Below, one piece after another: positions 16,467 to 25,100 of a stretch of DNA of 40,323 nt. The stretch comes from Acidobacteriota bacterium. GTDB lineage: Bacteria; Acidobacteriota; UBA6911; RPQK01; JAJDTT01. The stretch is from positions 34,014 through 74,336 of the forward strand of contig JAPPLF010000031.1 of NCBI GenBank assembly GCA_028874215.1. Reading direction: 5' to 3'. The notes under the pieces are model-generated. The model made no database searches. It was not told the origin of the DNA and worked only from the letters and a program-made list of their open reading frames with translations. The stretch's first letter is position 1, and every line of letters starts with the position of its first letter. Both the position numbers and the translations under genes were made by a program.

Positions 16467-18959
16467 TCAGAAGAAACGGAGGATGTAGGTCAGTCTTACG
16501 CCACGGCCGATTTCGGGGGCCAGGTCCTTGATGAAGGAGGAGTGGTTCCGATAGAGCCGGTCGCCGATGTTGAAGACCTTCACCGCGAACTGGTGCGCCA
16601 CGTGTTGCTGGGCGCGGGTGTAGGAGGCCATCAGGTTCACGACGCTGTATCCGGGAGTCCGGGTCTCGTCGGTGAAGGTCTGATTCTGCTCGCTGGCCAC
16701 GATCAGCTCCGGATTGATTCGCAATCCGCCGACGTTGAAGTCTAGCCCGATCTTGCCCCGCAGTGGCGGGATTCTGGGCAAGGGAGTGCCCGTGTTCGTG
16801 TCTTGAGCGTCGACCATATCCATTCCCAGATCGAGCCAGAGCACCGGGTTCAACCGGAAACCGAATGCCGCTTCCGATCCCACGTACCGGGCATCCCGCT
16901 GGGTGAACTCGATGACCTGCAGGCCGTCCTCCTGCTCTCCCGGTGCGAAGGGGAAGATGAAGTTCCGGAACCCGTAGTAGAAGAAGCTCAGGCTGCCGTT
17001 GACCTGGTCATCTTCATGGCGCAGCGAAAGCTCGATGCCGTCGCCGGTTTCGGCGTCCAGCCTCGGATCTCCGATCTCGAACGCGAGGTTTCCGGCGTGC
17101 GGGCCGAAATTGTAGAGCTCTTCCAAGGAGGGGGCCCGGTAGGAATGGGAGTAGTTGGCGACGAATGCTCCGCCCTGCCAAGTGTCGGCATGGATGCCGA
17201 CTGAGGCGGACGCTCCGGTGAACGTCCTCTCGAAGGCATCGGGAATCTCCTCGTCGTGGTCCTCCTCATCCTCATCCCCGTGCTCCATCTCCTGGTCGTC
17301 CTCTTCGTCCTGGTGCTCCTCCTCTTCGTGTCCGTCGCCGGCGCTGCGTTCGGCGAAGCCCGGACGATAGCGCTGGGTCTCCAGACGTCCCCCGAACTGG
17401 ACCTTGTAGGCCTCGAAGTCCAGCACCTGCAGGGCGAAAAGGGCGAATCCGTTCTGGGTGACCGGTGGTGACAGCGCTTCCTCTCCGGTAGCGGAATAGT
17501 CTCTGGCCAGACCCCAGAAACCGAAGCTTCCACTCAGCGGCCCCGCCTCCCGTTGCTCGAAGACCCCACGATAGGTGAGCTGGGTGTTGTCGAACTCGGT
17601 GCCCACGATCCGGTCACCGTCCTCCAGAAACTCGATCTCGTCATGAGACCAGTCGGTGTAGCCCAGTCTCAGAACGAAATGGTTGATGGCGCCACCCAGA
17701 TCCTTCAGGCCCCAATTGAAACGGTAGCTCAGGCGCTGGGCGTCGACCTGGATGCGGTCGATCGCCTCTTCCCCGTGCCCTTGCTCGTCTTCTTCTTCGT
17801 GGTGATCATCTTCTTCCTCTTCGTGATCCTCGTCTTCTTCGTGGTCTTCGTCCCCGTCCTCGTCCTCGTCGTGGTCTTCAGCTTCCTCTTCGTCGTGGTG
17901 CTCTTCCTCTTCTCCGTGGTGGCCGTGGAATTCCTGGACGAAGGGGACGCCGTAGATCCCGGTGTCGTATTTGGCTTCCATGCTGAAGAACATCTTGTCG
18001 CCGTAGAATCCGAAGCCGCCGCCGCCATTGGACATCTGGGACCGGGAGTTGTAGACGGCGCCCTGGCCGGGGGCCGTGTAGTCGCCGGTGCGCAATCCCC
18101 CGCCCTGTCCCCAGAACAGCCAGTCCTCGGTACCGAACTCGAAGCCGGCGTTGACCCCGCCCAGGGAATTGTTCGTGCCAGCGGAGCCGGAGATGAAGCC
18201 ACGCACCCCCTCGTGTGGGTGATGGTGGACCTGGTGGTGCCGGCTGATTGCGTTGACCGTGCCCCCCATGGAGCTTCCGCTGTAGAGCAGCGTCGCCGGA
18301 CCCTTGACGATCTCCAGCCGCTCTAACTGCGCCGGGTTGATCAATTCCCCGTGATCGCCGGACTGGGAGGAAAGGGAGCCGGATCGGATCCCGTCCTCCA
18401 TGATCAGGACGCGGTCGCCGTCGAAGCCGCGGACGATGGGCCGGGCCGGACCCGGTCCGAAACCGCGTTTGGCGATCCCGCTGCCCACCTTGTGGTCCAG
18501 CAACTCGCCGATGGTGACATCCGCCGACTCGGCCATTTCGTATGGCCCCAGCGACTCGACACTCTGGAACGACTCGAAGACCGTTTCGTGCTCGTCACGC
18601 GCCGTCACCGTGACTTCGTATCGCCTGGGCAACAGCTCAAGAAGGATGTCTACGTCTGCCTCCGCACCGGCCTCGACGTTCACCATGGTGGTGACCTCGG
18701 TGAACAGGCTGTCCAGATGGGTGATCAGGTGGTATGTCCCGGGAGGAACGCCATCGAATTCGTATTTTCCATCGTCGTCGGTGACGGTGCTCCGATCCAG
18801 CTCTTTGATGGACACGCTGGCGTGGTGCAGAGGTTGGCCGGTGTCCTTCAGCGTAACCTTGCCCCTCAGTGTGCCTTGTGACTGGGCGGCTACAGCCGGC
18901 TGAAACGCCCATAGAAACAAGCCGAACCAGACCGCCAGAAACCGGTGACCGATGCGCAT
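16467..18959 (-). CDS. TonB-dependent receptor with His/Asp/Glu-rich loops (probable zinc uptake)
   Basis: ATG 18959 follows GGGAGG with good spacing and gives a Sec signal peptide (MRIGHRFLAVWFGLFLWAFQ, then PAVAAQ). The 830-residue product has a carboxypeptidase-regulatory-like domain (TLRGKVTLKDTGQPLHHASV, about 30-115), a TonB plug (IVRGFDGDRVLIMEDGIR, LERLEIVKGPATLLYSGSSM) and a 22-stranded outer-membrane barrel that ends in RLTYILRFF with a C-terminal Phe. Two extracellular-type loops are extreme in composition: one encoded near 17755-17930 (runs such as HHGEEEEHHDEEE) and one near 17250-17340. Such loops resemble those of zinc receptors of the ZnuD type and favour Zn or a similar divalent metal. 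The gene is monocistronic. Substrate is inferred from composition and from the metal transporters elsewhere in the window. Confidence 0.87.
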   Translation of the reverse strand: MRIGHRFLAVWFGLFLWAFQPAVAAQSQGTLRGKVTLKDTGQPLHHASVSIKELDRSTVTDDDGKYEFDGVPPGTYHLITHLDSLFTEVTTMVNVEAGAEADVDILLELLPRRYEVTVTARDEHETVFESFQSVESLGPYEMAESADVTIGELLDHKVGSGIAKRGFGPGPARPIVRGFDGDRVLIMEDGIRSGSLSSQSGDHGELINPAQLERLEIVKGPATLLYSGSSMGGTVNAISRHHQVHHHPHEGVRGFISGSAGTNNSLGGVNAGFEFGTEDWLFWGQGGGLRTGDYTAPGQGAVYNSRSQMSNGGGGFGFYGDKMFFSMEAKYDTGIYGVPFVQEFHGHHGEEEEHHDEEEAEDHDEDEDGDEDHEEDEDHEEEEDDHHEEEDEQGHGEEAIDRIQVDAQRLSYRFNWGLKDLGGAINHFVLRLGYTDWSHDEIEFLEDGDRIVGTEFDNTQLTYRGVFEQREAGPLSGSFGFWGLARDYSATGEEALSPPVTQNGFALFALQVLDFEAYKVQFGGRLETQRYRPGFAERSAGDGHEEEEHQDEEDDQEMEHGDEDEEDHDEEIPDAFERTFTGASASVGIHADTWQGGAFVANYSHSYRAPSLEELYNFGPHAGNLAFEIGDPRLDAETGDGIELSLRHEDDQVNGSLSFFYYGFRNFIFPFAPGEQEDGLQVIEFTQRDARYVGSEAAFGFRLNPVLWLDLGMDMVDAQDTNTGTPLPRIPPLRGKIGLDFNVGGLRINPELIVASEQNQTFTDETRTPGYSVVNLMASYTRAQQHVAHQFAVKVFNIGDRLYRNHSSFIKDLAPEIGRGVRLTYILRFF

Positions 18960-19122
18960 ACAAACCTCCCTGTGATTTCCGCGCAATTCCGGCGGCAGTA
19001 TCGGCCACAATCCGTCACGGGACTACAAAAAAGCTGTGGGCGGGACCGATTCGCCGGCAACCGGGCCCCTGCTCCGGCGAACGGATGGGGAGGCGGTTCA
19101 GACTGCGTAGGGAGTGGGTCGC

Positions 19123-20379
19123 TTATTCCGCGGACGTGGCCGCATGGGACCGGAGAAACCTCCCGTACCCGATGACAATTCCCGTCACTTCTGGGATCGC
19201 TTCCAGTCTTTCCAGGAGTCTCGCCCGCAGCTCCGGATTCTGTCGGCCCCGGCCGTAGGTCGGATGGAGAAAGGACAGATAGAAGAGTTTCGGGGACACC
19301 AGGAGGTCGACTCCGTGAAGGGCGCAGAGCGGACCGTAGTCGTTGCTCAGGGCCTCTTCGATGGGAAGCAGACCCAGATTGTCCTCCTGGCTCTGGAGGT
19401 AGCCCATGGTGCGCTGAGTCCGCAGCGGGTAGCGGGCCCGCGCTCCGGTGATGTGCCCGACCACGAGCTGGTCGACGATCTTGTCGGCGACCCAGCGCCG
19501 CCACTGGATCCTCATGTTGCCGAAGGGGGGGCCCAGGTACTCCCCCTGTTGCACGCCCACCGCGAGCTTCTGTCCCCGGCTCTTGAGGTGGTCCCGGACC
19601 TCCCTGAGGAAGGTGGTGAAGAACTCGCCCCGCAAGTTCCGCCACTTCTCCAGGTCGAAGGGCTCGCGCAGGATGTCCCGTCCGTAGCGGCGCTTGTACT
19701 CCCGGACCACCGGTTCGTTGAAGCCGAACTGGTCGGCGTGGCCGGGGGGCGGCGAATGAGTGCGAAGGCTCAGGAAGACGCCGTCCAGATCGAAGCGGTC
19801 GGAGAAGGCCCGGATGACCTCGAGCATGTATTGCCGGACCTCCGGATAGGCGTACTCCATGACGCCCCAGTGGTACTTCCGGCCATTCGGGGTGAGGCTC
19901 CTGTCGCAGGCCAGAAACTGCGGGTTTTGGCGGGTGAAGCGGGACTGCCAGGCGAAGGGCACGGAGTCGGCGTAAAGGACCTCGGGGGGACACCCTTCGT
20001 CCAGAACGGTCAGCCAGACGTAGGCGCGAATGCCGGCTTCCCTCATGGCGTTGACGGCAGTCTCCATGAGGTCCGACTCCCAGGCCACCCGGGTCTTCTC
20101 CAACCCCTTGCGGTGTTCCTCGTTGGCGGGTGCCGTCTGGTGAAAGAGGAGGACGCGGAAGTTGTCGCCGCGAAAGAGGACCTGGTCGATGCCCTGGGAT
20201 TTCCAGGAGCGGACGGACTCGCGCACCTTTTCGGGCGTGTCCAGCCGCGCCGCCCCCGGGGCCCCGGACATGATGACGTCGCCCCAGCTCACGATCATGA
20301 CGTTCTGCTTGTCGCTGGCTTGGATGGGGATCGGCAGGAGGAAGAGGGAGGTCATCGCTGCGATCAAGCGGGTGCGCAT
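19123..20379 (-). CDS. Secreted TIM-barrel glycoside-hydrolase-like protein
   Basis: The 418-residue protein starts with a Sec signal peptide (MRTRLIAAMTSLFLLPIPIQ, then ASDK). The rest resembles GHL10-like barrels: SWKSQGIDQVLFRGDN, AMREAGIRAYVWLTVLDEG, WGVMEYAYPEVRQYMLEVIR, FDLDGVFLSLRTHSPP and a C-terminal GLLPIEEALSNDYGP region. The repeated motif 'YxxPEVRQYxLExI...FDLDGV' parallels 'YTHPEVRQHRLDYI...FDGYEL' in the lipoprotein at 9436-11103, so the two are distant relatives. Catalytic residues and substrate are not certain. It follows the Nramp-like gene on the same strand but is separated by hairpins. Confidence 0.65.
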   Translation of the reverse strand: MRTRLIAAMTSLFLLPIPIQASDKQNVMIVSWGDVIMSGAPGAARLDTPEKVRESVRSWKSQGIDQVLFRGDNFRVLLFHQTAPANEEHRKGLEKTRVAWESDLMETAVNAMREAGIRAYVWLTVLDEGCPPEVLYADSVPFAWQSRFTRQNPQFLACDRSLTPNGRKYHWGVMEYAYPEVRQYMLEVIRAFSDRFDLDGVFLSLRTHSPPPGHADQFGFNEPVVREYKRRYGRDILREPFDLEKWRNLRGEFFTTFLREVRDHLKSRGQKLAVGVQQGEYLGPPFGNMRIQWRRWVADKIVDQLVVGHITGARARYPLRTQRTMGYLQSQEDNLGLLPIEEALSNDYGPLCALHGVDLLVSPKLFYLSFLHPTYGRGRQNPELRARLLERLEAIPEVTGIVIGYGRFLRSHAATSAE

Positions 20380-20406
20380 GTTGGTTCCTCCAAGATGGGA
20401 TCTGAA

Positions 20407-20461
20407 CGGCGGTTTTCCTGCCGCCGATTGGGAAGAGCACGGGGGGACTAATAGTCCCCCC
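20407..20461. repeat. Two hairpins after the Nramp-like gene
   Basis: CGGCGG-TTTTCCTG-CCGCCG at 20407-20426 belongs to the dispersed palindrome family. GGGGGGACT-AAT-AGTCCCCCC at 20441-20461 is a perfect 9-bp stem ending 9 bases before the stop side of the Nramp-like gene. Neither has a T run, so any terminator role would be non-canonical. Confidence 0.7.
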
Positions 20462-20470
20462 CTCCGACTC

Positions 20471-22495
20471 CTACAGGAACTGGAGGTCGCGAATCACGGC
20501 CGCCGTGGAGACACAGGCGATGCTCAAAAAGAACAGGGCGCAGGCCACCATCAAGACACGGATGTACCAGGCAGGCTGCAATTCCCTGGGCAGCAGTTTG
20601 CAGTTGACGGCCAGGACGCAGAGCGCCGAAAACCCCAGACCGAAGTTCAAGGGGATGCCCGCAATCTTCACGATCATCATGCGGTCGGGAATCAGGGTCA
20701 GCGCCATCACACCCCAGAGGGCGTAGGCGGCCAGCAGCACGTAGTAGACATACTTGACCTGCTCTTCCTTCAGCCCCCGGGCGCGGGTGCTGGCGGTCCA
20801 GATCAGGTCGGTCCAACGCCGGCAGAAGGAGTCCGCCGCCGCGATCTGGGTCGGGCCCAGGACCATGAAGCCGCAGAGCAGGGTGAGAAACCAGAAGATG
20901 GGTTCCCCGGTCTTCTCGACGACTCCCTGTGCCGTCAGGGCGGCCAGCGAATCGCCCCGGACCTGCTGTCCGGCGGCGAACTGGAGCGAGAGCAGGGCCG
21001 GTATGCCCATGCCCAGGATGCAACCCCCGACCCAGATCCCCAGTTGGTCGCGAATCGTGACCTTGCGCCATCCCGTCCACAGTTTTTTCGATTCCGGCGT
21101 GACGTGGAACACCCGGCCCTCGTGGAGCAGCTTGACGCCCTTTCCGCCCACGGCGCTGGCGATGGCGCCCACCCGGGCCCCCATTCCCCAGCCTTTGTCC
21201 CGAACGTAGTTGGCGAAACTGGCGTTGCCCAGGCCTCCGCTTCCGGCAATGGCGGCGAAAATAGCCAACAGGCCCACGTCCAGAGCCGGTCTGGCGCCTC
21301 CGATTCCGAAGGTCCCCCGGAACAGTTCCGACCACGTCAACGGGTTTCCCCCCACTTCGGGAAGCGCCCCGAATTTGACGAACCCCGAAAAGATCTCGAC
21401 CCAGACCCGCCATTCGACGTAGAAGACCCCCAGGAAGATGAGATAGCCCAGCACCAGGGCCGTCTTGGCGGCCATGATCTTCTCGACCATGTTGTAGACC
21501 TTGCCGCCGAAGATCAGCGGGACGAAGGCGGAGAGGAAGATGGCGTAGCCGAGATAGCCAACCGTACTCCTTTCCGGTTCGACCCACTTCTCCAGCACCG
21601 GCTCCGGCATGGCCTTCCACCGGTCCGTGACGCCGTAGGCGCTCGGGTTCCGAGCCATTTCATGGACGATCTCGGCCGGAAGTCCGGTTTCTCGGATGAC
21701 AACCTCCACCGGTCCGAACAGTTCCGGCCTCCCTTGAACCTTCTCCAGAACCTCGCGGTCCAACCCGGTCCTGGCGGCCACCTCCGTGACCGAGTCCCCG
21801 TCCTGCCACTCGGTGAGCGGATGGGGCAGAGGCCGCCAGCGGCGGGTGTCGCCATAGTGCTCCGGGTTCTGCGCGATCTCCCGGATCACCTCCACCGGCA
21901 GTCCCGTCTCGCGCTCGACATCCTGGACCCGTCCGAAACGGCCGGGGTGTTGCGACATCTCCTCCACCAGCCGGGCCGAAAGCCCCGTCTCGGCCACGAT
22001 TTCTTCCTGGGAAAGGTAGGTCGTGGGGAGGGTCCCAGGCAGATGCCCCAGAAACGCCGCCAACAAGGGTACCGCCGCGTTGGCCGACAGGTAGGGCCAG
22101 ATCGCGCCGAAGTCGACCACCAGGAAGATGCCGGTCCAGAAGCGCGGGCCCGGCGCCAACCGGAAAAAGCCGGTGAACATGGGCTCGCCGCAATACAGGG
22201 CGTAGCGCATCACCTCCAGGTTGTAGCAGCACTGGAACAGGATGCTCATGGTGGCGATCCACATGAGTATCCCGCCGTACTGCGCCGTCAGGGCGGGACC
22301 GGTCAGCCATTCCCCTCCTCCGATGGCCAGTCCCACCATGAGCAGGCCCGGCCCCAGGAACCGGCGCAGATCGAAGCGGTCCGGGGGAGGAACGGGCAGC
22401 GTGTCCACTCCCCAGGCCGCCATTTTCCCGGCCGGGACGCGGAGGTTGGAGCCGGGATCGGCGCCGGACATCTGAGTTGGGTTCTGGTCGGTCAT
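20471..22495 (-). CDS. Nramp-related membrane transporter with repeat-bearing insert
   Basis: The 674-residue protein is a polytopic membrane protein of the Nramp-related type. TM1 carries FLGPGLLMVGLAIGGGEWLT where canonical Nramp has a DPGN metal motif, so the ligand may not be a simple divalent metal. TM segments follow at about 77-100, 122-150, 313-330 and a C-terminal set from about 335 to 670. Between residues about 155 and 312 lies a soluble insert with four degenerate repeats of the pattern TGLxxxVxxxxxxxPxxFG (near 170, 197, 243 and 270). Insert and membrane parts are in one uninterrupted frame. It is monocistronic. Substrate is unknown; divalent metal is the family default, but the altered TM1 makes that uncertain. 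Confidence 0.72.
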   Translation of the reverse strand: MTDQNPTQMSGADPGSNLRVPAGKMAAWGVDTLPVPPPDRFDLRRFLGPGLLMVGLAIGGGEWLTGPALTAQYGGILMWIATMSILFQCCYNLEVMRYALYCGEPMFTGFFRLAPGPRFWTGIFLVVDFGAIWPYLSANAAVPLLAAFLGHLPGTLPTTYLSQEEIVAETGLSARLVEEMSQHPGRFGRVQDVERETGLPVEVIREIAQNPEHYGDTRRWRPLPHPLTEWQDGDSVTEVAARTGLDREVLEKVQGRPELFGPVEVVIRETGLPAEIVHEMARNPSAYGVTDRWKAMPEPVLEKWVEPERSTVGYLGYAIFLSAFVPLIFGGKVYNMVEKIMAAKTALVLGYLIFLGVFYVEWRVWVEIFSGFVKFGALPEVGGNPLTWSELFRGTFGIGGARPALDVGLLAIFAAIAGSGGLGNASFANYVRDKGWGMGARVGAIASAVGGKGVKLLHEGRVFHVTPESKKLWTGWRKVTIRDQLGIWVGGCILGMGIPALLSLQFAAGQQVRGDSLAALTAQGVVEKTGEPIFWFLTLLCGFMVLGPTQIAAADSFCRRWTDLIWTASTRARGLKEEQVKYVYYVLLAAYALWGVMALTLIPDRMMIVKIAGIPLNFGLGFSALCVLAVNCKLLPRELQPAWYIRVLMVACALFFLSIACVSTAAVIRDLQFL

Positions 22496-22682
22496 CTGGC
22501 CCCCTGGAGAAGACGCGTCAGTCTACGGTCCTCAAGCAAATCGTCTGGAATTGTCGAGAATGCGCCAGCGCGGACCGGACTGCCTGCAGCCGGGGTTTTC
22601 GACCCGGGTTCGAGCACAGGCTCGGTGGAGATCCGGTGAGATGGCAATGGTGCCTAGAACCCTACCACGGCAAGGATTTCTG

Positions 22683-23873
22683 TCAAACGACGGCGGCCGG
22701 TTCCCAAAAGTCCGCTTGGTGCAGTTCGCTCCAGGGGACCAGGCTCCCTTCGGTGCGCCGCTGGAGTTGCTCGCCCCCGTAGGCCACGACGACCGAACAT
22801 GGGCGAGGCTGTCGCGAAAGATGTCTGCGCACGCGCCGGGCGCCGCGAAACAGAGCGGAGGACGGCGTCGCGGAAGCCTTGGCTTCCACCAGCGTGATGT
22901 GGAACGGATATTCAAGGATGAGATCGACCTCGGCCCCGTTACTGTCGCGGTAGAAGAAAAGACCCCCGGATTCGCCCAGGTGAGTCCGGTATTTTGCAAT
23001 CTCCGAGACCACCCAGGTTTCGAAGATCGGTCCTCGCAAGGGATGTGTGCGGAGCTGCTCGGGGCTGCGAATGCCCAGCAGCCAGCAGACCAGCCCGGTG
23101 TCGTAGAAGTACAACCTCGGCATCTTCACCAGGCGCTTGCGCAGATTGGCGTGAAATGCCGGCAGGCGAAAGGTGAGAAAACCGGTCTCGAGAATCCCGA
23201 GCCATGTCTTGGCCGTTGGCTGGGACACGCCGCAGTCGTCGGCCAATGACGAGTAGTTCACCAGTTGAGCCGTACGGCCGGCGCACAATTCCACGAAGCG
23301 TTGAAAGGTGGGAAGGTCTCCCACGTTGCTGATGGTCCGCACGTCCCGTTCGATATAGGTCGCGACATAAGAACGGAGCCAGTCCGCCGGGTTCAGATCG
23401 CGATCGAAAATCCGAGGATAGGCGCCCGCGAAGAGAGTCGCTTCAAGACTTTTCGGAGGCCGGTCGAAGCGCACGATCTCACTGCGGCTCGGTGGCAGCA
23501 GGTGGTGCACGGCTGTCCTTCCCGCCAGCGATTGGCTGACCGACGCCAGCAGGGAAAGGTTCTGCGAGCCAGTCAGAACCCAGCGGCCGGGCTCCGGATC
23601 GGAGTCGATGATGACCTGCAGGTACGAGAGGAGGTCTGGGACGCGTTGCACTTCGTCGATGATGGCTCCGTTGGGAAACTGGGCCAGGAAACCTCTGGGG
23701 TCCTCCGTCGCCAAAGCGCGTATGTCCGGGGCCTCCAGAGTCGTGTAGGGAAGGTCCGGAAACACGGCTCGGCACAAGGTCGTCTTTCCGCTCTGCCGTG
23801 GTCCGGTCAACGTGATCGAAGGGAATTGGCGAGCCGCCCTGATCAACTCCGGCGTGAGGTCCCGCTCGATCAT
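22683..23873 (-). CDS. AAA ATPase with DUF4143 domain
   Basis: ATG 23873 gives a 396-residue protein; an upstream TTG at 23909 is less likely because it lies inside a palindromic, AT-rich control region. Walker A is LTGPRQSGKTTL, Walker B is GAIIDEVQRVPDLL, and the sensor region is WVLTGSQNLSLLASVSQSLAG. The C-terminal half matches DUF4143 (LRSYVATYIERDVR, SQPTAKTWLGILETGFL, FETWVVSEIAKYR, then GAEVDLILEY), which has a nuclease-like fold. Proteins of this type are abundant accessory genes in soil and archaeal genomes; their role is unsettled. The gap 22496-22682 is empty. A perfect inverted repeat just upstream suggests autoregulation. Confidence 0.88.
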   Translation of the reverse strand: MIERDLTPELIRAARQFPSITLTGPRQSGKTTLCRAVFPDLPYTTLEAPDIRALATEDPRGFLAQFPNGAIIDEVQRVPDLLSYLQVIIDSDPEPGRWVLTGSQNLSLLASVSQSLAGRTAVHHLLPPSRSEIVRFDRPPKSLEATLFAGAYPRIFDRDLNPADWLRSYVATYIERDVRTISNVGDLPTFQRFVELCAGRTAQLVNYSSLADDCGVSQPTAKTWLGILETGFLTFRLPAFHANLRKRLVKMPRLYFYDTGLVCWLLGIRSPEQLRTHPLRGPIFETWVVSEIAKYRTHLGESGGLFFYRDSNGAEVDLILEYPFHITLVEAKASATPSSALFRGARRVRRHLSRQPRPCSVVVAYGGEQLQRRTEGSLVPWSELHQADFWEPAAVV

Positions 23874-23894
23874 CGCAGACAGCTTACAATAATT

Positions 23895-23933
23895 ATTAGG
23901 ATATTCCAAAGTTACATATTGAAGTATCCTAAT
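23895..23933. promoter_or_regulatory. AT-rich inverted repeat upstream of DUF4143 ATPase
   Basis: ATTAGGATA (23895-23903) and TATCCTAAT (23925-23933) are perfect 9-base inverted arms with a 21-base spacer, in an AT-rich island inside a G+C-rich region. The repeat begins 22 bases upstream of the ATPase start codon, so it probably overlaps its promoter and may be an operator. Bases 23934-24044 hold nothing else. Confidence 0.5.
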
Positions 23934-24044
23934 TCATACCCTTCCATCGCCTGAGTCCACCGGATCGTCAATGACGCGGAAGAGGTTTGGCCGATCAAGA
24001 AGGGGGCAGTCCGATTTTCCGCGATTTTCCGTGGGATCGGTTCT

Positions 24045-24467
24045 CTAACCGAAAGGGTTCGTGATGACAACGCCAGAAATCTCTTGCCCATGCTGAAGAT
24101 CTTCGCTGTAGAGGGTTCTGCAGCCCGCCTTGATCGCGGCCGCAACGATGAGCGAGTCATAGAAGCTGAAACCGTAGCGGGATCGGATCTCCAGTGATTT
24201 TCCATAGAGCCAGATATCTGGTTGAACTCTGTACAACGGATTCAGGACGTCCATCATGTACTTGCGCATCTCATCTTCGGTCAGCGGCACTTCAGCCTTG
24301 CGGGTGGCGGTGTTGAGACACTCCTGGATCACCTGAAAACTGATGCACGCCGTCTGGGTTTCGATTCCATGCCCGATGAGTTGGTCGGCAATATCGGCTT
24401 TACGGACATCAAGACGCTCAAGCTGATACACGAAGACATTTGTATCGATGAAGCTTTCAGCGTTCAT
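24045..24467 (-). CDS. vapC: VapC-type PIN-domain toxin
   Basis: The 140-residue protein is a PIN-domain ribonuclease: first acidic residue in FIDTNVFVY (about 7-15), CISFQVIQECLNTATRK in the middle, and FYDSLIVAAAIKAGCRTLYS then EDLQHGQ, which carries the remaining metal-binding acids. VapC toxins cleave RNA (tRNA or rRNA) and are held inactive by VapB. Its start overlaps the vapB end by 11 bases, the same overlap as in the neighbouring broken pair. All catalytic positions appear intact. Confidence 0.93.
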   Translation of the reverse strand: MNAESFIDTNVFVYQLERLDVRKADIADQLIGHGIETQTACISFQVIQECLNTATRKAEVPLTEDEMRKYMMDVLNPLYRVQPDIWLYGKSLEIRSRYGFSFYDSLIVAAAIKAGCRTLYSEDLQHGQEISGVVITNPFG

Positions 24468-24678
24468 TCATCTCTTCCCGCGTCAACTTGCGCCCGACGC
24501 GCAGTTTGCCTTGCAGTTCACGGACGGTACGCATCGCCCGGGCTGCCTGCCTTTCCCCGCCAACGTACTCGGCAAGCCAGAGCCGAAACTGACCGTTCAA
24601 GGTCGTATTTTCCGCCACCGCGCGGCGCCGAGCCGCTTCGATCATATTCTCGTCAGCGCTCAGGGTGATGTTTCTCAC
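24457..24678 (-). CDS. vapB: VapB-type antitoxin
   Basis: GTG 24678 is preferred over ATG 24690 because GGAGGT sits about 4 bases upstream of it and the resulting start aligns with the paralogue at 25314 (xNITLSADExxIEAARRRA). The 73-residue product has an N-terminal ribbon-helix-helix-like DNA-binding region (RNITLSADENMIEAARRRAV) and a C-terminal tail (LQGKLRVGRKLTREEMNER) expected to wrap the toxin. It probably represses its own promoter through the operator at 24730-24761. It overlaps vapC by 11 bases. Confidence 0.88.
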   Translation of the reverse strand: MRNITLSADENMIEAARRRAVAENTTLNGQFRLWLAEYVGGERQAARAMRTVRELQGKLRVGRKLTREEMNER

Positions 24679-24729
24679 GATGACCTCCATGCTTTCAGTC
24701 TTCTTTCGTGAAGTATTCCGTCTACGATC

Positions 24730-24761
24730 TACACTGTTGCAGTGTACACGGTAGAAGTGCT
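24730..24761. promoter_or_regulatory. Candidate VapB operator, two overlapping sites
   Basis: TACACTG-TTG-CAGTGTA (24730-24746) is a perfect inverted repeat of the pattern TACAC-N7-GTGTA. A second copy (24745-24761) shares its TA and has TACAC-N7-GTGCT. The same 15-base-stepped arrangement occurs upstream of the second vapB gene. It lies 52 bases upstream of the vapB start. Confidence 0.65.
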
Positions 24762-24785
24762 GATTGCGATGCGTGGGGGGAAAAT

Positions 24786-24900
24786 GGGGACAGTCTGGTA
24801 CTCGGGCGGAGATGGGGGAACTGGGAACAGTCTGGCTATTCGGGCAAGTTTTCGGAAAGTGGAGAAAGGGAGACGGAGAAAGGGACAGTCTGTTTTTCCG
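24786..24900. repeat. GGGGACAGTCTGG repeat cluster, left
   Basis: Three degenerate copies: GGGGACAGTCTGGTACTCGG from 24786, GGGAACAGTCTGGCTATTCGG from about 24823, and AGGGACAGTCTGTTTTTCCG from about 24881. They match a second cluster at 25394-25510. This cluster replaces the 3' half of a vapC gene. The motif is of a REP-like kind, commonly associated with transposase-like RAYT proteins, none of which is in the window. Confidence 0.7.
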
Positions 24901-24907
24901 GAGTGCG

Positions 24908-25100
24908 CCGTCTCCGGCGGCACCTTGAGCTTACGGGTCATGACGTTGAGTGTTTCCTGGACGACCTGGAAACTGATGCAACCAGTTTGGTGCTCCAAGG
25001 CCCGTTTAACCAGACGCTCTGCAAGTTGCCGCTTTCTGGGGTCGGTTTCATCAAACAAGTAGACGAAGACGTTGGAGTCAAGGAAGTCTTCAACGCTCAT
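24908..25100 (-). pseudogene. Truncated vapC toxin gene
   Basis: The first ~64 residues match the neighbouring VapC closely (FLDSNVFVYLF, RKRQLAERLVKRALEHQT, CISFQVVQETLNVMTRK). After VPPETA near 24908 the homology stops and the frame runs into the repeat cluster, ending at a chance stop at 24729. The C-terminal half, with the other catalytic acidic residues of the PIN site, is gone, so the toxin should be inactive. It overlaps the end of the second vapB by 11 bases. Confidence 0.85.

Noticed and set aside
17553-18326. Hydrophobic plus-strand frame (runs of V, F and L) that looks like a membrane protein
   Set aside because: It is the antisense of the His/Asp/Glu-rich receptor loop; GAx/CAx codons read in reverse give V, F and L.
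20162-22639. 825-codon plus-strand frame opposite the Nramp-like gene
   Set aside because: Antisense shadow of a strongly membrane-protein-like frame; residues are Gln/Asp/Arg-rich with no fold or motif.
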